From positions 4,194,001 to 4,258,000 of the forward strand of contig NZ_JACFXW010000001.1 in the NCBI RefSeq assembly GCF_014158035.1: a stretch of 64,000 bases of DNA, given 5' to 3'. Under the pieces are notes generated by a model, which was not told the DNA's origin, did no database searches, and saw only the letters and a program-made list of their open reading frames with translations. Shown in pieces: positions 22,327 to 31,941 of the stretch. Numbering within the stretch: position 1 is the stretch's first letter; each line of letters begins with the position of its first letter. The translations under genes were made by a program, and so were the position numbers. The DNA is from Rhizobium sp. G21. Lineage in GTDB: Bacteria; Pseudomonadota; Alphaproteobacteria; Rhizobiales; Rhizobiaceae.

Positions 22327-23307
22327 ATGCTTACATTGATCATGCTGGCGGTCGCGCTGACGCTCGACCGATTGGTCGGCGATCCGCACTGGCTCTGGGC
22401 GAAGCTGCCGCATCCGGTCGTCGTCTTCGGCAAGGCGATTTCCTTTTTCGAGAAGCAGTTCAACGGCAAGGGGCTCAATGATCGCGACCGCCGCTCCTAT
22501 GGCGTGCTGACCATCGTTGCGCTTCTGTTCGGCAGCGTTCTTGTCGGCTGGTTCTTTCATCGGCTGCTAATGGCGCTCAGCCCGTTCGGCGTGATCTTCG
22601 AAGTGCTAATCGTCGCCGTGCTTTTGGCGCAAAAGAGCCTGTCGGATCATGTCGCCGCCGTCGCCGTCGGCTTGCGCGCCGATGGCATCGAGGGTGGACG
22701 CAAGGCGGTGGCGATGATCGTCGGCCGCGATCCAAATCGCCTTGATCGCGCCGGCGTCTCTCGCGCGGCGATCGAAACCCTGGCGGAAAATTTCTCCGAC
22801 GGCGTCATCGCGCCGGCGCTCTATTACGCCGTTTTCGGCCTGCCGGGCATCTTCGCCTACAAGATGCTCAACACCGCCGATTCGATGATCGGCCACAAGA
22901 CGCCGCGATACCTGCAATTCGGCTGGGCGTCGGCCCGGCTCGACGACCTCGCCAACTGGCCGGCCGCGCGGCTGTCGGCGCTGGTGATTGCGGCCGCCGC
23001 CTTCTTCCAAGCGGGTCCGCGGGCGGCGCGGCGTTCGCTGACGACGGCCTTTTCGGATTCCGGCCTGCATCGGTCGCCCAATTCCGGCTGGCCCGAATCG
23101 GCCATGGCGGGCGCGATCGACGTGGCGCTGGCCGGACCACGCGTCTATGCCGGCGAAACCGTCTCCGAACCCCTGCAAAACGCCGCCGGTCGCCGCGATA
23201 TCGACGCCAAGGAAATCGACGAGGCGCTCGGCGTTTATGCGTCTGCCTGCACATTGTTCAACGTGGCGGTCGCCGCGCTGGCGTTGCTCACAATGCTTAC
23301 GGTCTGA
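22327..23307 (+). CDS. cobD: Adenosylcobinamide-phosphate synthase CobD (CbiB family)
   Basis: This 326-residue inner-membrane protein attaches aminopropanol (phosphate) to adenosylcobyric acid. Its N-terminus, ALTLDRLVGDPHWLWAKLPH followed by PVVVFGKAI, matches the CbiB signature LD...GDP....HPV..G. SRAAIETLAENFSDGVIAPA and YKMLNTADSMIGHK are diagnostic. Several hydrophobic helices are visible. The ATG follows the cobC stop directly. A small hairpin (GTCTGAC/GTCAGAC, 23302-23319) covers its stop codon and that of the convergent fnrN gene and may separate the two transcripts. Confidence 0.94.
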   Translation: MLTLIMLAVALTLDRLVGDPHWLWAKLPHPVVVFGKAISFFEKQFNGKGLNDRDRRSYGVLTIVALLFGSVLVGWFFHRLLMALSPFGVIFEVLIVAVLLAQKSLSDHVAAVAVGLRADGIEGGRKAVAMIVGRDPNRLDRAGVSRAAIETLAENFSDGVIAPALYYAVFGLPGIFAYKMLNTADSMIGHKTPRYLQFGWASARLDDLANWPAARLSALVIAAAAFFQAGPRAARRSLTTAFSDSGLHRSPNSGWPESAMAGAIDVALAGPRVYAGETVSEPLQNAAGRRDIDAKEIDEALGVYASACTLFNVAVAALALLTMLTV

Positions 23308-23313
23308 CGCCGG

Positions 23314-24042
23314 TCAGACATCCATGCCCGCGACTTCGGCCAGACGATCCATGTCGGGCACGGTGACATGGCGGTTGTTTTCCACCTGAATGACGCCGTC
23401 GCCGCGCAGTTTGGTCATCTGACGACTGACGGTCTCGATGGTCAGACCGAGGAAATCGGCGATGTCTGCGCGCGACAGCGGCAGGTCGAAGCTCGTCTCA
23501 TCGAGGTTTTCGGGGTCGAAATGGGTGGCGATCATATAAAGGAAGCTCGCCACCTTTTCCTGCGCCGTCTTGCGCCCGAGCGTCAGCATCCAGTCGCGGG
23601 CTTCGTCGAGTTCGGCGAGCGCCTGATTGTGGAGCCGATGTTCGAGCTCGGGAGAGCCGGCGACGAGGCGGTCGAGCACCGCCTTGGGCATGGAGCAGAT
23701 TTCGCTTTCTGTGGCGGCTTCGGCCGTCAGGCTGCTTTCGGTGGAAAAGGGCCGGCCGAGAAAGTCGGGGGCGAATTGTAGCCCGACGATCTGCTGGCGG
23801 CCATCCGCGAGCATTTTCGTAAGTTTCACCACGCCCTTGAGAATATTGGCGTAGGCGGCGATCTTCTCGCCCTGGCCCTGGAGTTCAGCGCCCGAAGCCA
23901 GCTTCTTGCGCGTCGTGTATTTGCTCAGTTCGGCCAGTTGCTGCGCATTCATGGCCCCGCAAACGCCGCCATGGCGCGCCTCGCAGGACCGGCAAACCAC
24001 CGGAATTTCCGAATTGTGAATGTCCCTACGCGGATTGTCCAT
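23314..24042 (-). CDS. fnrN: FnrN-type oxygen-responsive Crp/Fnr transcription regulator
   Basis: This 242-residue regulator has the N-terminal cysteine cluster VCRSCEARHGGVCG (C17, C20, C28) and a fourth Cys in TESEICSMP near residue 116. That is the four-Cys set for an oxygen-labile [4Fe-4S] cluster. A cyclic-nucleotide-type beta-barrel occupies about residues 45-140, followed by the dimer helix. The C-terminal helix-turn-helix LSRADIADFLGLTIETVSRQ has the E..SR residues that read TTGAT half-sites. Such a site lies at 24166-24179, shared with the divergent hemN. Cognate sites also precede ccoNOQP and ccoGHIS, so it is probably the activator of all of them and autoregulated. Confidence 0.92.
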   Translation of the reverse strand: MDNPRRDIHNSEIPVVCRSCEARHGGVCGAMNAQQLAELSKYTTRKKLASGAELQGQGEKIAAYANILKGVVKLTKMLADGRQQIVGLQFAPDFLGRPFSTESSLTAEAATESEICSMPKAVLDRLVAGSPELEHRLHNQALAELDEARDWMLTLGRKTAQEKVASFLYMIATHFDPENLDETSFDLPLSRADIADFLGLTIETVSRQMTKLRGDGVIQVENNRHVTVPDMDRLAEVAGMDV

Positions 24043-24165
24043 CGCCCTCGACCCGTTTGTCTTCCGAATTTATAGCGGTCCAAATATTCTCGCGAAATGC
24101 GACCAATGTTCCGTCGTTCGTTTTGTTTCTGAACTTGACGATATGTAAATTTCCGGATGCGTGAA

Positions 24166-24179
24166 TTGATTGAGATCAA
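24166..24179. promoter_or_regulatory. FNR-type anaerobox between fnrN and hemN
   Basis: TTGATTGAGATCAA is a perfect TTGAT-N4-ATCAA inverted repeat. It ends 47 bases before the chosen hemN ATG and 123 bases upstream of the fnrN start, so it can serve both divergent genes. Confidence 0.9.
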
Positions 24180-24226
24180 AGTTCGGCGCAAGCGACGGAA
24201 CTAGGGTGAAAGTCATGGAGGACCCC

Positions 24227-25576
24227 ATGGCCCAGCATCTTCTCAGCAAGTATTCCGGAAACGTGCCCCGCTACACGTCCTATCCAACCGCGCCGCATTT
24301 CCACGAAGGCATCGGTCCATCCACCTATGCGTCATGGCTCGGCGCGCTCGGCGAGAACGACACCGTTTCGCTCTATGTCCACATTCCCTATTGCGACAGG
24401 CTCTGTTGGTTCTGCGCCTGCCACACCAAGCAGACGCAGAAATACGAGCCCGTAAGGGCCTATCTCGACGCGCTCTATCGCGAAATCGCGATGGTGGGCG
24501 CGCTCGTCTCGCCCAAGGCGCGGGTCACCGCGCTGCATCTCGGCGGCGGCTCGCCCACCATGCTGGCGCCGGAGGACATGATCGAACTCAAGGCTCGGCT
24601 TTCCGCGGCGTTCTCTTTCGGACCGGACGCCGAGATCAGCGTCGAGATGGACCCGAACGATCTCGATCATCCGCGCTACGATGCTCTGGCGGCGATCGGC
24701 ATGACGCGCGCGAGCCTGGGCGTCCAGGATTTCGCCCACAAGGTCCAGCAGGCGATCAATCGCATCCAGACCTTTGCGCAGACGCGCAGCGTGGTCGAGG
24801 AGGTCCGCAAACGCGGCGTCAGGTCGCTGAACTGCGATATCGTGTATGGCCTGCCGCATCAGACGCTGGAAACGCTTTCGGAAACCGTCGAAGACATCAT
24901 CTATCTCAACCCCGAACGCATCGCGCTGTTCGGCTATGCGCATGTGCCGTGGATGAAGAAGCATCAGATGATGATCGACGAGACGTCGCTGCCGGGATCC
25001 GCCCTGCGTTACCGCCTGATGAACAAGGCGGCCGCCATGTTGCGCGAAGCGGGCTATGTTCCGATCGGCATCGACCATTTCGCCCGCCCCGGCGATCCGC
25101 TCGAGAGAGCGATGCGGGAGGGCAGGCTCGTTCGCAACTTCCAGGGCTATACCGATGAAGGGGCCACCGCTTTGATCGGTCTCGGCGCATCGTCGATCGG
25201 CAAGCTGCCGCAGGGCTATGTCCAAAACAACCCCGCCACCGGCGTCTATCAGAAACAGACGCTCGACGGAGCCTTGACGACGGTGCGCGGCGTGGCCTTC
25301 AGCGATGACGACCGCCTGCGCGCCTATGTCATCGAGCGGCTGATGTGCGACTACGCGTTGTCCTTTTCCGACCTGTCGAGGCGGTTCGGTTCGGCGGCCG
25401 GCACGATATTGGCGGAGGCGCAGGCGCTGGTCGCGGCCGATGCCGATGGACATGTGGCGCTCGACGGCGACCATTTCGTGGTGTCCGATGAGGCGCGGCC
25501 TTTCGTGCGGTCGATCGCAGCATTTTTCGACGCCTATTTGGCCCAGGGCCGCGGACGGCATTCCGCCGCTGTGTGA
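24227..25576 (+). CDS. hemN: Oxygen-independent coproporphyrinogen III oxidase HemN
   Basis: This radical-SAM enzyme converts coproporphyrinogen III to protoporphyrinogen IX without oxygen, supplying heme under microaerobic conditions. The cluster motif YCDRLCWFCACH (C56, C60, C63 plus C65, the CX3CX2CXC pattern of HemN) follows VSLYVHIP. HLGGGSPTMLAPEDM is the SAM-contacting glycine-rich segment, and ISVEMDPNDL and SLGVQDFAHKVQQAINR are family hallmarks. I chose the ATG at 24227 (449 residues) because GGAGG stands at 24217-24221. A longer in-frame start at 24215 exists. The FNR-type box upstream implies induction at low oxygen, alongside the heme-requiring cbb3 oxidase. Confidence 0.93.
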   Translation: MAQHLLSKYSGNVPRYTSYPTAPHFHEGIGPSTYASWLGALGENDTVSLYVHIPYCDRLCWFCACHTKQTQKYEPVRAYLDALYREIAMVGALVSPKARVTALHLGGGSPTMLAPEDMIELKARLSAAFSFGPDAEISVEMDPNDLDHPRYDALAAIGMTRASLGVQDFAHKVQQAINRIQTFAQTRSVVEEVRKRGVRSLNCDIVYGLPHQTLETLSETVEDIIYLNPERIALFGYAHVPWMKKHQMMIDETSLPGSALRYRLMNKAAAMLREAGYVPIGIDHFARPGDPLERAMREGRLVRNFQGYTDEGATALIGLGASSIGKLPQGYVQNNPATGVYQKQTLDGALTTVRGVAFSDDDRLRAYVIERLMCDYALSFSDLSRRFGSAAGTILAEAQALVAADADGHVALDGDHFVVSDEARPFVRSIAAFFDAYLAQGRGRHSAAV

Positions 25577-25767
25577 GAAATAGCCCCGAGGAATCGCGAC
25601 GCCGCCGGTCTCCGGCGGCAAACGATCGCGAAATTTGGCGGAAATGCCGGTCCACCCAGAAAAAGTGGATTGAAAAACAACGCGGTTGATCCGGTGCGTG
25701 CAAATACCCGTATATGAAACTTTACAGACGCGTCGCGTAAAAGATAAAAAGATGCATAAGCCTGCGA

Positions 25768-26469
25768 TTGTACCGTGTTCGCCGGAAGGATGAGATAGGG
25801 AGAGCGAAGTTGCAATCTCTGATAGATACGCTTCGTCATAAATGCAGGCAGTTGTCGCGAGCGGTCGCGCTCGGCGAGGATGACCTCGTCGAAAAACTCG
25901 ACGGCGAAATTCAACCCATGATCCGCCAGGTTCTCTGGGACGTGGGCCAATGCCCGGAAGAGCACTACCAGCAGTTGCGTGCGATATGCGAATTGCTGCG
26001 CGATGACGAAGGCGACCGCGCCAGCGTGCTCGACAAGGCCAGCGCCATGATGCAGGTGCTCGACAGGATGTTCCGCGATCGCGCCCGCCAGAACGCCTCG
26101 ACCGGCAAGTTTCGCGACGCCCTGCGCGCAAGCGGCAAGATCAATCAGGCGCTGCTCGATCAATTGCCGGACAGCGTGCTGCTGGTGGGCCGTGATCGTA
26201 AGCTCGTCTTCGCCAACAGAGATTTTTGCGCCCGCTACGGCTGCAAACCCGAAGAATGCGTCGGAGCGTCCTTGGCGGAGTTTTTCTGCGCCGCCGGCGA
26301 TTATCATCTTTTGTCGGCCTATATCGACAAGGCCTTCAACGAGGGCGTTTCGACCGCCGGCTTCCGGCTCGACCATGTCGTCTTCGACATCAAGCCATTC
26401 GAACTGGATGGCGACAAGGCCATGGGGGTGATGGTGCTCATGCGCACCATGCCGGCAACCGAACACTGA
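25768..26469 (+). CDS. PAS-domain protein of unknown role
   Basis: The 233-residue product has a charged, helical N-terminal half (about residues 15-120) and a C-terminal PAS-like domain: INQALLDQLPDSVLLVGRDR then KLVFANRDFCARYGCKPEECVG, with VVFDIKPFELDGDKAMGV at the end. No output domain (kinase, GGDEF, HTH) follows, so it may be a stand-alone sensor or adaptor. The start is uncertain: ATG 25768 gives 233 residues, and a TTG at 25810 is preceded by a GGGAGAG run. Upstream AT-rich sequence (about 25700-25760) could be a promoter. It lies between hemN and glutaminase, which hints at but does not prove a link to oxygen or nitrogen status. Confidence 0.7.
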   Translation: MYRVRRKDEIGRAKLQSLIDTLRHKCRQLSRAVALGEDDLVEKLDGEIQPMIRQVLWDVGQCPEEHYQQLRAICELLRDDEGDRASVLDKASAMMQVLDRMFRDRARQNASTGKFRDALRASGKINQALLDQLPDSVLLVGRDRKLVFANRDFCARYGCKPEECVGASLAEFFCAAGDYHLLSAYIDKAFNEGVSTAGFRLDHVVFDIKPFELDGDKAMGVMVLMRTMPATEH

Positions 26470-26585
26470 CAGCTCGTCGGCGCATCGTGAGATGCGAGTT
26501 TTCGGCAGGATCGCAAAACGCGTTCCCACTTTGCGGCAATATGCTTTAGAAGCGGAATCCGACGCTGTTTTTCGGAGAAAAGACG

Positions 26586-27508
26586 TTGCAGATCGACGAT
26601 ATTCTGTCCGCCGTGTATCGAGATGTCGCCCCTCATATCGGCGAGGGCAAGGTCGCCGATTACATTCCGGCGCTCGCCAAGGTCGATCCGAGAAAGTTCG
26701 GCATGGCCATCGTCACGTTGGACGGCTCGGTCCATACGATCGGCGACGCCGAGGACATCTTCTCCATTCAGAGCATCTCGAAGGTCTTCACCTTGACCCT
26801 GGCCTTGGGACGCGTGGGCGAGGGGCTTTGGAAGCGGGTCGGCCGCGAACCGTCGGGGACGGCCTTCAATTCGATCGTGCAACTCGAAAACGAGCATGGC
26901 ATTCCCCGCAATCCCTTCATCAATGCCGGCGCGATCGTGGTTGCCGACACGCTGCTGTCCGGCCATCAGCCGCGGGAAACCCTGGGTGAGATTCTGAGCT
27001 TCGTCCGCGGCCTTGCCGATGACGAGTCGATCTATATCGACGCCGAGGTGGCGCGGTCCGAGCAGATGACCGGATTCCGTAACGCCGCCCTCGCCAACTA
27101 TATGTATTCGTTCGGTAATATTCATAATCCGGTGGAGAAGACGCTGGGCGTCTATTACCATCAATGCGCTCTGGCGATGTCCTGCGTCCAGCTCGCCCGC
27201 GCCGGGCTTTACCTCGCCAGCAGCGGCCGGATGTCGCCCAGGGGGCCGAATGCGGTATCGGCCGAACGAGCCCGCCGCATCAATGCGCTGATGATGACCT
27301 GCGGCCATTACGACGCCTCGGGGATTTCGCCTTCCATGTCGGCCTTCCCGGCAAGAGCGGCGTCGGCGGCGGCATCCTCTGCATCGCGCCCGGCAAGGCG
27401 GCGATCGCGGTCTGGGCTCCGGGGCTCAACGAGAACGGCAATTCGGCCACCGGCACCCGCGCGCTGGACTATCTTGCCAGACGCACCGGCTGGTCCGTTT
27501 TCGCCTAG
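26586..27508 (+). CDS. glsA: Glutaminase (frame break near 27322)
   Basis: Glutaminase A hydrolyses L-glutamine to glutamate and ammonia through a serine beta-lactamase-like fold. The SxxK motif is in [11 protein letters not shown] (S63, K66). [31 protein letters not shown] and the NYMYSFGNI segment are typical. After [11 protein letters not shown] the frame is lost in the G-run 27320-27323. One more G restores [20 protein letters not shown], and then the protein ends [15 protein letters not shown] at 27508, about 307 residues, the normal length. The TTG start at 26586 has GGAG 9 bases upstream, and no better ATG is available. Confidence 0.9.
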
Positions 27509-27836
27509 ATCGATTGCTGTTCCGAAGAGCAAAACCCTCGACGGCCTCGTCTCGGCCGATTTGGTTCGGTGGCTATGTGAAGGCAGCGCGTCTCTGATTC
27601 AGTTGCGATCAAATTTGCTCGGTTGTACGATGGAACATGAGTATGCTAAGTAATACTCGTGACGTAGGCGAAAGGCATCCTCGCTCCATTTCCTGCGGCG
27701 TCATGCGCGGCTTATCCCTGCAAGCCTCCCGAATGTCGCCCGAGAACCTCAATACGTCATGTCCGTCTTTCCCTGGACGGTCTCAACGAAAGTCTCCGGC
27801 CTGCCCTCCAGTCGCCGGGGACTTTCATCGCCCGGA
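27509..27836. other. Gene-free stretch between glsA and the hemerythrin-like gene
   Basis: About 330 bases lie between convergent genes. I see no coding frame with family features and no clear terminator. A short A+T-rich patch occurs around 27595-27655. Confidence 0.4.
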
Positions 27837-28340
27837 TCAGCCGGCCTTTTCCAGCCCGACAGTGTCGAGTTTGTCGATGAGATGCTCGCGTTCGAAGGCG
27901 ATGTGGCGCCGGACGGCTTCAAAGAAGCCCCGCAGCATATAGCCGGTGGCCTCCATGTTGATCTCGCTGCCGCCGGCCCCGAGCAGCAGCAACCGCTCCG
28001 CCAGTTCCTCGGCAAAACACTCGTCCTCGAAATGCTCGAATTTCAGACGGGCCAGGGTTTTGGCGAGATCGCCGGGCAGGCCGCGCGTCTCGAGCGCCGG
28101 AAACAGCACGTTTTCTTCGTAGTGGTGCAACCCCTTTATCATAGGTCCCAGCGCCTTTGCAGCATAGATGCATTTTTGACGATTGACGCTGGCGGGGAGG
28201 GAATCGGCGATCTGCTCCAGTTCCGCGCAAAGGTGCAATTGCTCCTGATGGGCATTCAACCACCAATCGAGAAGCAGATGCGCTACGTCCGGATTTGAGA
28301 CGGCGCCGGGTCCGGCATTTTGACGGATCGTTTCGGGCAT
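27837..28340 (-). CDS. Hemerythrin HHE-domain protein
   Basis: This 167-residue protein has an all-helical HHE cation-binding pattern: [20 protein letters not shown] (H near residue 36), [20 protein letters not shown] (HHYEE, paired His and Glu), LKFEHFEDE and [15 protein letters not shown]. These His/Glu pairs would hold a di-iron centre as in hemerythrin-like oxygen or NO sensors and stores. I start at ATG 28340 ([10 protein letters not shown]). The longer frame from 28376 lacks a better ribosome site. It is divergent from ccoN, and the FNR-type box at 28403-28416 lies between them, so it may be co-regulated with the cbb3 oxidase. Confidence 0.82.
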   Translation of the reverse strand: MPETIRQNAGPGAVSNPDVAHLLLDWWLNAHQEQLHLCAELEQIADSLPASVNRQKCIYAAKALGPMIKGLHHYEENVLFPALETRGLPGDLAKTLARLKFEHFEDECFAEELAERLLLLGAGGSEINMEATGYMLRGFFEAVRRHIAFEREHLIDKLDTVGLEKAG

Positions 28341-28402
28341 GTCGGTTATTCCTCGGGCATTGTCGCGTACATCCACAATCGCTCGAAAAAGCCGAATAAG
28401 CC

Positions 28403-28416
28403 TTGATTCAGATCAA
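28403..28416. promoter_or_regulatory. FNR-type anaerobox between the hemerythrin-like gene and ccoN
   Basis: TTGATTCAGATCAA is a perfect TTGAT-N4-ATCAA palindrome. It stands 123 bases upstream of the ccoN ATG and 62 bases upstream of the divergent hemerythrin-like gene. Confidence 0.9.
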
Positions 28417-28539
28417 GGCTGCTTTTGCCCCTACCTGAGATGTGTCGAGGGACCGCAGAGGAATCTTTGTCTTTGGGCTCCTCTGCGTCTTGGTCCGGTT
28501 GCGGACGAAGGATTTCAGGGACGTTGGGGGATGCCAACA

Positions 28540-30162
28540 ATGAACTACACACTCGAAACGATACTTGTGGCGCTGGGCGCCTTCCTGGCGCTTCTCGCTT
28601 CCGGGTTCGCCCAGGACCACCTGTTCCAGCAACATATGTTCGTCGCGTTCATATCGCTTGCTCTGGGAACGGTACTTCTGCTCCGCCACGCGAAATTCGC
28701 GACGGCGGCGCCGGTCTCCGCCGCGCAGGCGAAAACCGAATATATGGATGGCGTGGTGCGCTACGGCGTCGTTGCCACCACCTTCTGGGGCATTGTCGGC
28801 TTTCTGGTCGGCGTCGTCGTGGCGCTGCAGCTCGCCTTTCCCGATCTCAACATCGAGCCTTGGCTGAATTTCGGCCGCACGCGCCCGCTGCACACCTCCG
28901 CCGTCATTTTCGCCTTCGGCGGCAACGCGTTGCTTGCGACTTCCTTCTACGTGGTCCAGCGCACCAACCGCGTCCGCCTGTTCGGCGGCAATCTCGCCTG
29001 GTTCGTATTCTGGGGCTACCAGCTTTTCATCGTGATGGCCGCCACCGGCTATCTGCTCGGCATCACCCAGGGTAAGGAATATGCCGAGCCCGAATGGTAT
29101 GTCGATCTGTGGCTGACGATCGTCTGGGTCTGTTACCTCATCGTCTTCCTCGGCACGCTGCTGATCCGCAAGGAGCCGCATATCTATGTGGCCAACTGGT
29201 TCTATCTCTCCTTCATCGTGACGATCGCGATGCTGCATGTGGTGAACAATCTCGCCATGCCGGTGTCGTTCCTCGGCGTGAAATCCTATCCGGTCTTCGC
29301 CGGCGTGCAGGACGCGTTGACGCAATGGTGGTACGGCCATAACGCCGTGGGCTTCTTCCTCACCGCAGGCTTCCTCGGCATGATGTATTATTTCGTGCCC
29401 AAGCAGGCGAACCGTCCTGTCTATTCCTACCGGCTGTCGATCATCCACTTCTGGGCGCTGATCTTCATGTATATCTGGGCCGGCCCCCATCACCTGCACT
29501 ACACGGCGCTGCCGGACTGGGCGCAGACGCTGGGCATGGTGTTCTCGATCATGCTGTGGATGCCCTCCTGGGGCGGCATGATCAACGGCCTGATGACGCT
29601 GTCGGGCGCCTGGGACAAGATCCGCACCGACCCGATCATCCGCATGATGGTCATGGCCATCGCCTTCTACGGCATGTCGACCTTCGAAGGCCCGATGATG
29701 TCGATCAAGGCGGTCAACTCGCTCAGCCACTATACCGAATGGACCATCGGCCACGTGCATTCCGGCGCGCTCGGCTGGGTCGGCATGATCACCTTCGGCG
29801 CCATCTACTATCTGACGCCCAAGCTGTGGAACCGTCAGCGCCTCTACAGCCTGCGTCTCGTCAACTGGCACTTCTGGCTGGCCACGATCGGCATCGTGAT
29901 CTACGCCGCCGCCCTTTGGGTCGCCGGCATTCAGCAGGGCCTGATGTGGCGCGAGTATAACGAGCAGGGCTTCCTGGTCTATTCCTTCGCGGAATCGGTC
30001 GCCGCCATGTTCCCCTACTACGTGCTGCGCGTGCTCGCCGGCCTGCTCTATCTCGGCGGCTCGCTGCTGATGGGCTTCAACATCTTCATGACAATCAAGG
30101 GCTACGAACGCAAGGAAGCGCCGCTTCCGGGCGCCATGCCTGCGGCCGTTCCGGCCGAGTAA
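28540..30162 (+). CDS. ccoN: Cytochrome c oxidase cbb3 subunit I CcoN (FixN)
   Basis: CcoN is the catalytic, heme b/b3-CuB membrane subunit of the high-affinity cbb3 oxidase. The 540-residue protein starts [20 protein letters not shown]. Landmarks include [20 protein letters not shown] with a heme-ligand His, [20 protein letters not shown] (CuB His and the YGHNAVGF motif), [20 protein letters not shown] (the HH CuB ligands) and [17 protein letters not shown] (heme-ligand His pair). Length and about 12 hydrophobic helices agree with the family. I chose ATG 28540 over 28531 because GGGGGA then has usable spacing. First gene of ccoNOQP behind an FNR-type box. Confidence 0.96.
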   Translation: MNYTLETILVALGAFLALLASGFAQDHLFQQHMFVAFISLALGTVLLLRHAKFATAAPVSAAQAKTEYMDGVVRYGVVATTFWGIVGFLVGVVVALQLAFPDLNIEPWLNFGRTRPLHTSAVIFAFGGNALLATSFYVVQRTNRVRLFGGNLAWFVFWGYQLFIVMAATGYLLGITQGKEYAEPEWYVDLWLTIVWVCYLIVFLGTLLIRKEPHIYVANWFYLSFIVTIAMLHVVNNLAMPVSFLGVKSYPVFAGVQDALTQWWYGHNAVGFFLTAGFLGMMYYFVPKQANRPVYSYRLSIIHFWALIFMYIWAGPHHLHYTALPDWAQTLGMVFSIMLWMPSWGGMINGLMTLSGAWDKIRTDPIIRMMVMAIAFYGMSTFEGPMMSIKAVNSLSHYTEWTIGHVHSGALGWVGMITFGAIYYLTPKLWNRQRLYSLRLVNWHFWLATIGIVIYAAALWVAGIQQGLMWREYNEQGFLVYSFAESVAAMFPYYVLRVLAGLLYLGGSLLMGFNIFMTIKGYERKEAPLPGAMPAAVPAE

Positions 30163-30174
30163 GGGAGCACACTC

Positions 30175-30912
30175 ATGGCTTTGCTTGATAAACACGCAAT
30201 CCTCGAGAAAAACGCCACGCTTCTCCTGGTCGGCTCGCTGCTCGTCGTCACCATCGGCGGCATCGTGGAGATCGCGCCGCTGTTCTATCTCGAGAACACG
30301 ATCGAAAAGGTGGAGGGGATGCGCCCCTACACCCCGCTCGAACTGGCCGGACGCAACATCTATATCCGTGAAGGCTGCTATGTCTGTCACAGCCAGATGA
30401 TCCGTCCGTTCCGCGACGAGGTCGAACGCTATGGCCATTACAGCCTGGCGGCGGAATCGATGTACGATCATCCGTTCCAGTGGGGCTCCAAGCGCACCGG
30501 GCCGGACCTGGCCCGCGTCGGCGGCCGTTACTCCAACGAATGGCATGTGCAGCATCTGACCGAACCGCGCGACGTGGTGCCGGAATCGATCATGCCGAGC
30601 TATTCCTATCTCAAGACGACCGAACTCGACGTGAAGGACCTCAACGTCACCGCAAACCTCCAGGCCAACGCGACCGTGGGCGTGCCCTATACGTCGGAAA
30701 TGCTGGACAAGGCTGTGGACGACTTCAAGGCGCAAGCCGATCCCAATGCGGATACGACTGGCCTGCTGGCCCGCTATCCCAAGGCGAAGGTCGGCGATTT
30801 CGACGGCGATCCCGCCAAGCTGACCGAGATGGACGCTCTCGTCGCCTATCTCCAGATGCTCGGCTCGCTGGTCGACTTCTCCACCTACAACGACGCCTCG
30901 GGCTATCGCTGA
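30175..30912 (+). CDS. ccoO: Cytochrome c oxidase cbb3 subunit II CcoO (FixO)
   Basis: CcoO is the membrane-anchored monoheme cytochrome c of the cbb3 oxidase. This 245-residue protein has an N-terminal membrane anchor at about residues 14-36, then [20 protein letters not shown] with the heme c motif CYVCH (C68, C71, H72). The distal Met ligand is in [10 protein letters not shown], a conserved CcoO position. It starts 12 bases after ccoN with AAGGGAG as the ribosome site, and ccoQ follows 12 bases later. Confidence 0.96.
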   Translation: MALLDKHAILEKNATLLLVGSLLVVTIGGIVEIAPLFYLENTIEKVEGMRPYTPLELAGRNIYIREGCYVCHSQMIRPFRDEVERYGHYSLAAESMYDHPFQWGSKRTGPDLARVGGRYSNEWHVQHLTEPRDVVPESIMPSYSYLKTTELDVKDLNVTANLQANATVGVPYTSEMLDKAVDDFKAQADPNADTTGLLARYPKAKVGDFDGDPAKLTEMDALVAYLQMLGSLVDFSTYNDASGYR

Positions 30913-30924
30913 GGAGGGGCGGAC

Positions 30925-31077
30925 ATGGAAACCTACGAAGCCATGCGCGCCTTCGCCGACAGTTGGGGAATGCTGGCCATGCTGGCCTTCTTCGCCGCGG
31001 CGATCGTCTTCATCTTTCGGCCCGGCGCGAAGAAACACGCCGACGAGGCCGCGCTTATCCCTCTCAAGGAGGATTGA
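30925..31077 (+). CDS. ccoQ: Cytochrome c oxidase cbb3 subunit CcoQ (FixQ)
   Basis: This 50-residue single-span membrane protein (METYEAMRAFADSWGMLAML and so on) has one hydrophobic helix at about residues 14-31, then a charged tail ending LIPLKED. CcoQ-type peptides of this size stabilise the CcoNO core and its link with CcoP. GAGGAGGGG precedes the ATG. It sits between ccoO (12 bases) and ccoP (3 bases). That position, and the conserved YE...FADSWG start, identify it. Confidence 0.93.
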   Translation: METYEAMRAFADSWGMLAMLAFFAAAIVFIFRPGAKKHADEAALIPLKED

Positions 31078-31080
31078 ACA

Positions 31081-31941
31081 ATGGCAGAGAAACATATCGA
31101 CGAACTCTCGGGCGTCGAGACCACCGGCCATGAATGGGACGGCATCAAGGAACTCAACAACCCGATGCCGCGCTGGTGGGTTTACACCTTCTACGCGACG
31201 ATCGTCTGGGCCATCGGCTATACGATCGCTTTCCCGGCCTGGCCGCTGCTGAGCGACGCAACTCGCGGCGTGCTCGGCTATTCCAGCCGTGAAGACCTCG
31301 CCCAGGAAGTGAGCGTGGCGGCGGAGGGACAGAAGGTATTCCTCGACAAGATCACGGCGATGCCGGTCGCCGACATTCCGAAGGACGCCGCGCTCAACGA
31401 ATTCGCCATGAACGGCGGCGGCGCCGCCTTCAAGGTGAACTGCGCCCCTTGCCATGGTTCGGGCGCCCAGGGCGGCCCGGGCTTCCCCAATCTCAACGAC
31501 AATGACTGGCTGTGGGGCGGCAAGATCGACGACATCTACGCCACGATCCAGCACGGCATCCGTTCGGACGATCCGGACAGCCGCACGTCGGAAATGCCGG
31601 CCTTCGCCGAAATGCTGCAGCCTGAGGAAATCAAGCAGGTCGCCGCCTATGTGGTCAGCCTCACCGGCACGCCGGCCGATGCGGGCATGGTCGAGCCGGG
31701 CAAGCAGCTGTTCGCGGACAATTGCGCCTCATGCCACGGCGACAACGCCCAAGGCAATCGCGAATTCGGCGCGCCGAACCTCGCCGACGCGATATGGCTG
31801 AAAGGCGAAGGCGAGGACGCCATCGTCCGTCAGGTCAATGCGCCGAAACACGGCATGATGCCCGCCTGGGGCGGCCGTCTCTCGGACGCCACGATCAAGC
31901 AGCTCGCAGTCTATGTCCACGCTTTGGGCGGCGGCGAATAA
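31081..31941 (+). CDS. ccoP: Cytochrome c oxidase cbb3 subunit III CcoP (FixP)
   Basis: CcoP is the membrane-anchored diheme cytochrome c that passes electrons to CcoO and CcoN. The 286-residue protein opens with ETTGHEWDGIKELNNPMPRW, diagnostic for CcoP, and a membrane helix at about residues 34-56. Heme motifs are CAPCH (121-125) and CASCH (215-219). Likely Met axial ligands are in SEMPAF and HGMMPAW. GGAGG stands 6-8 bases before the ATG. It closes the operon, and a terminator hairpin follows at 32017-32045. Confidence 0.96.
   Translation: MAEKHIDELSGVETTGHEWDGIKELNNPMPRWWVYTFYATIVWAIGYTIAFPAWPLLSDATRGVLGYSSREDLAQEVSVAAEGQKVFLDKITAMPVADIPKDAALNEFAMNGGGAAFKVNCAPCHGSGAQGGPGFPNLNDNDWLWGGKIDDIYATIQHGIRSDDPDSRTSEMPAFAEMLQPEEIKQVAAYVVSLTGTPADAGMVEPGKQLFADNCASCHGDNAQGNREFGAPNLADAIWLKGEGEDAIVRQVNAPKHGMMPAWGGRLSDATIKQLAVYVHALGGGE

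Noticed and set aside
20143..22560. 805-residue open frame antisense to cobB-cobC-cobD
   Set aside because: Composition typical of antisense frames in high-GC genomes. The opposite strand carries clear cobalamin genes.
28408..31554. 1048-residue open frame antisense to ccoNOQP
   Set aside because: It is a shadow of the high-GC coding strand: low-complexity His/Asp/Arg/Glu composition and no motifs, while ccoN, ccoO, ccoQ and ccoP are unmistakable on the other strand.
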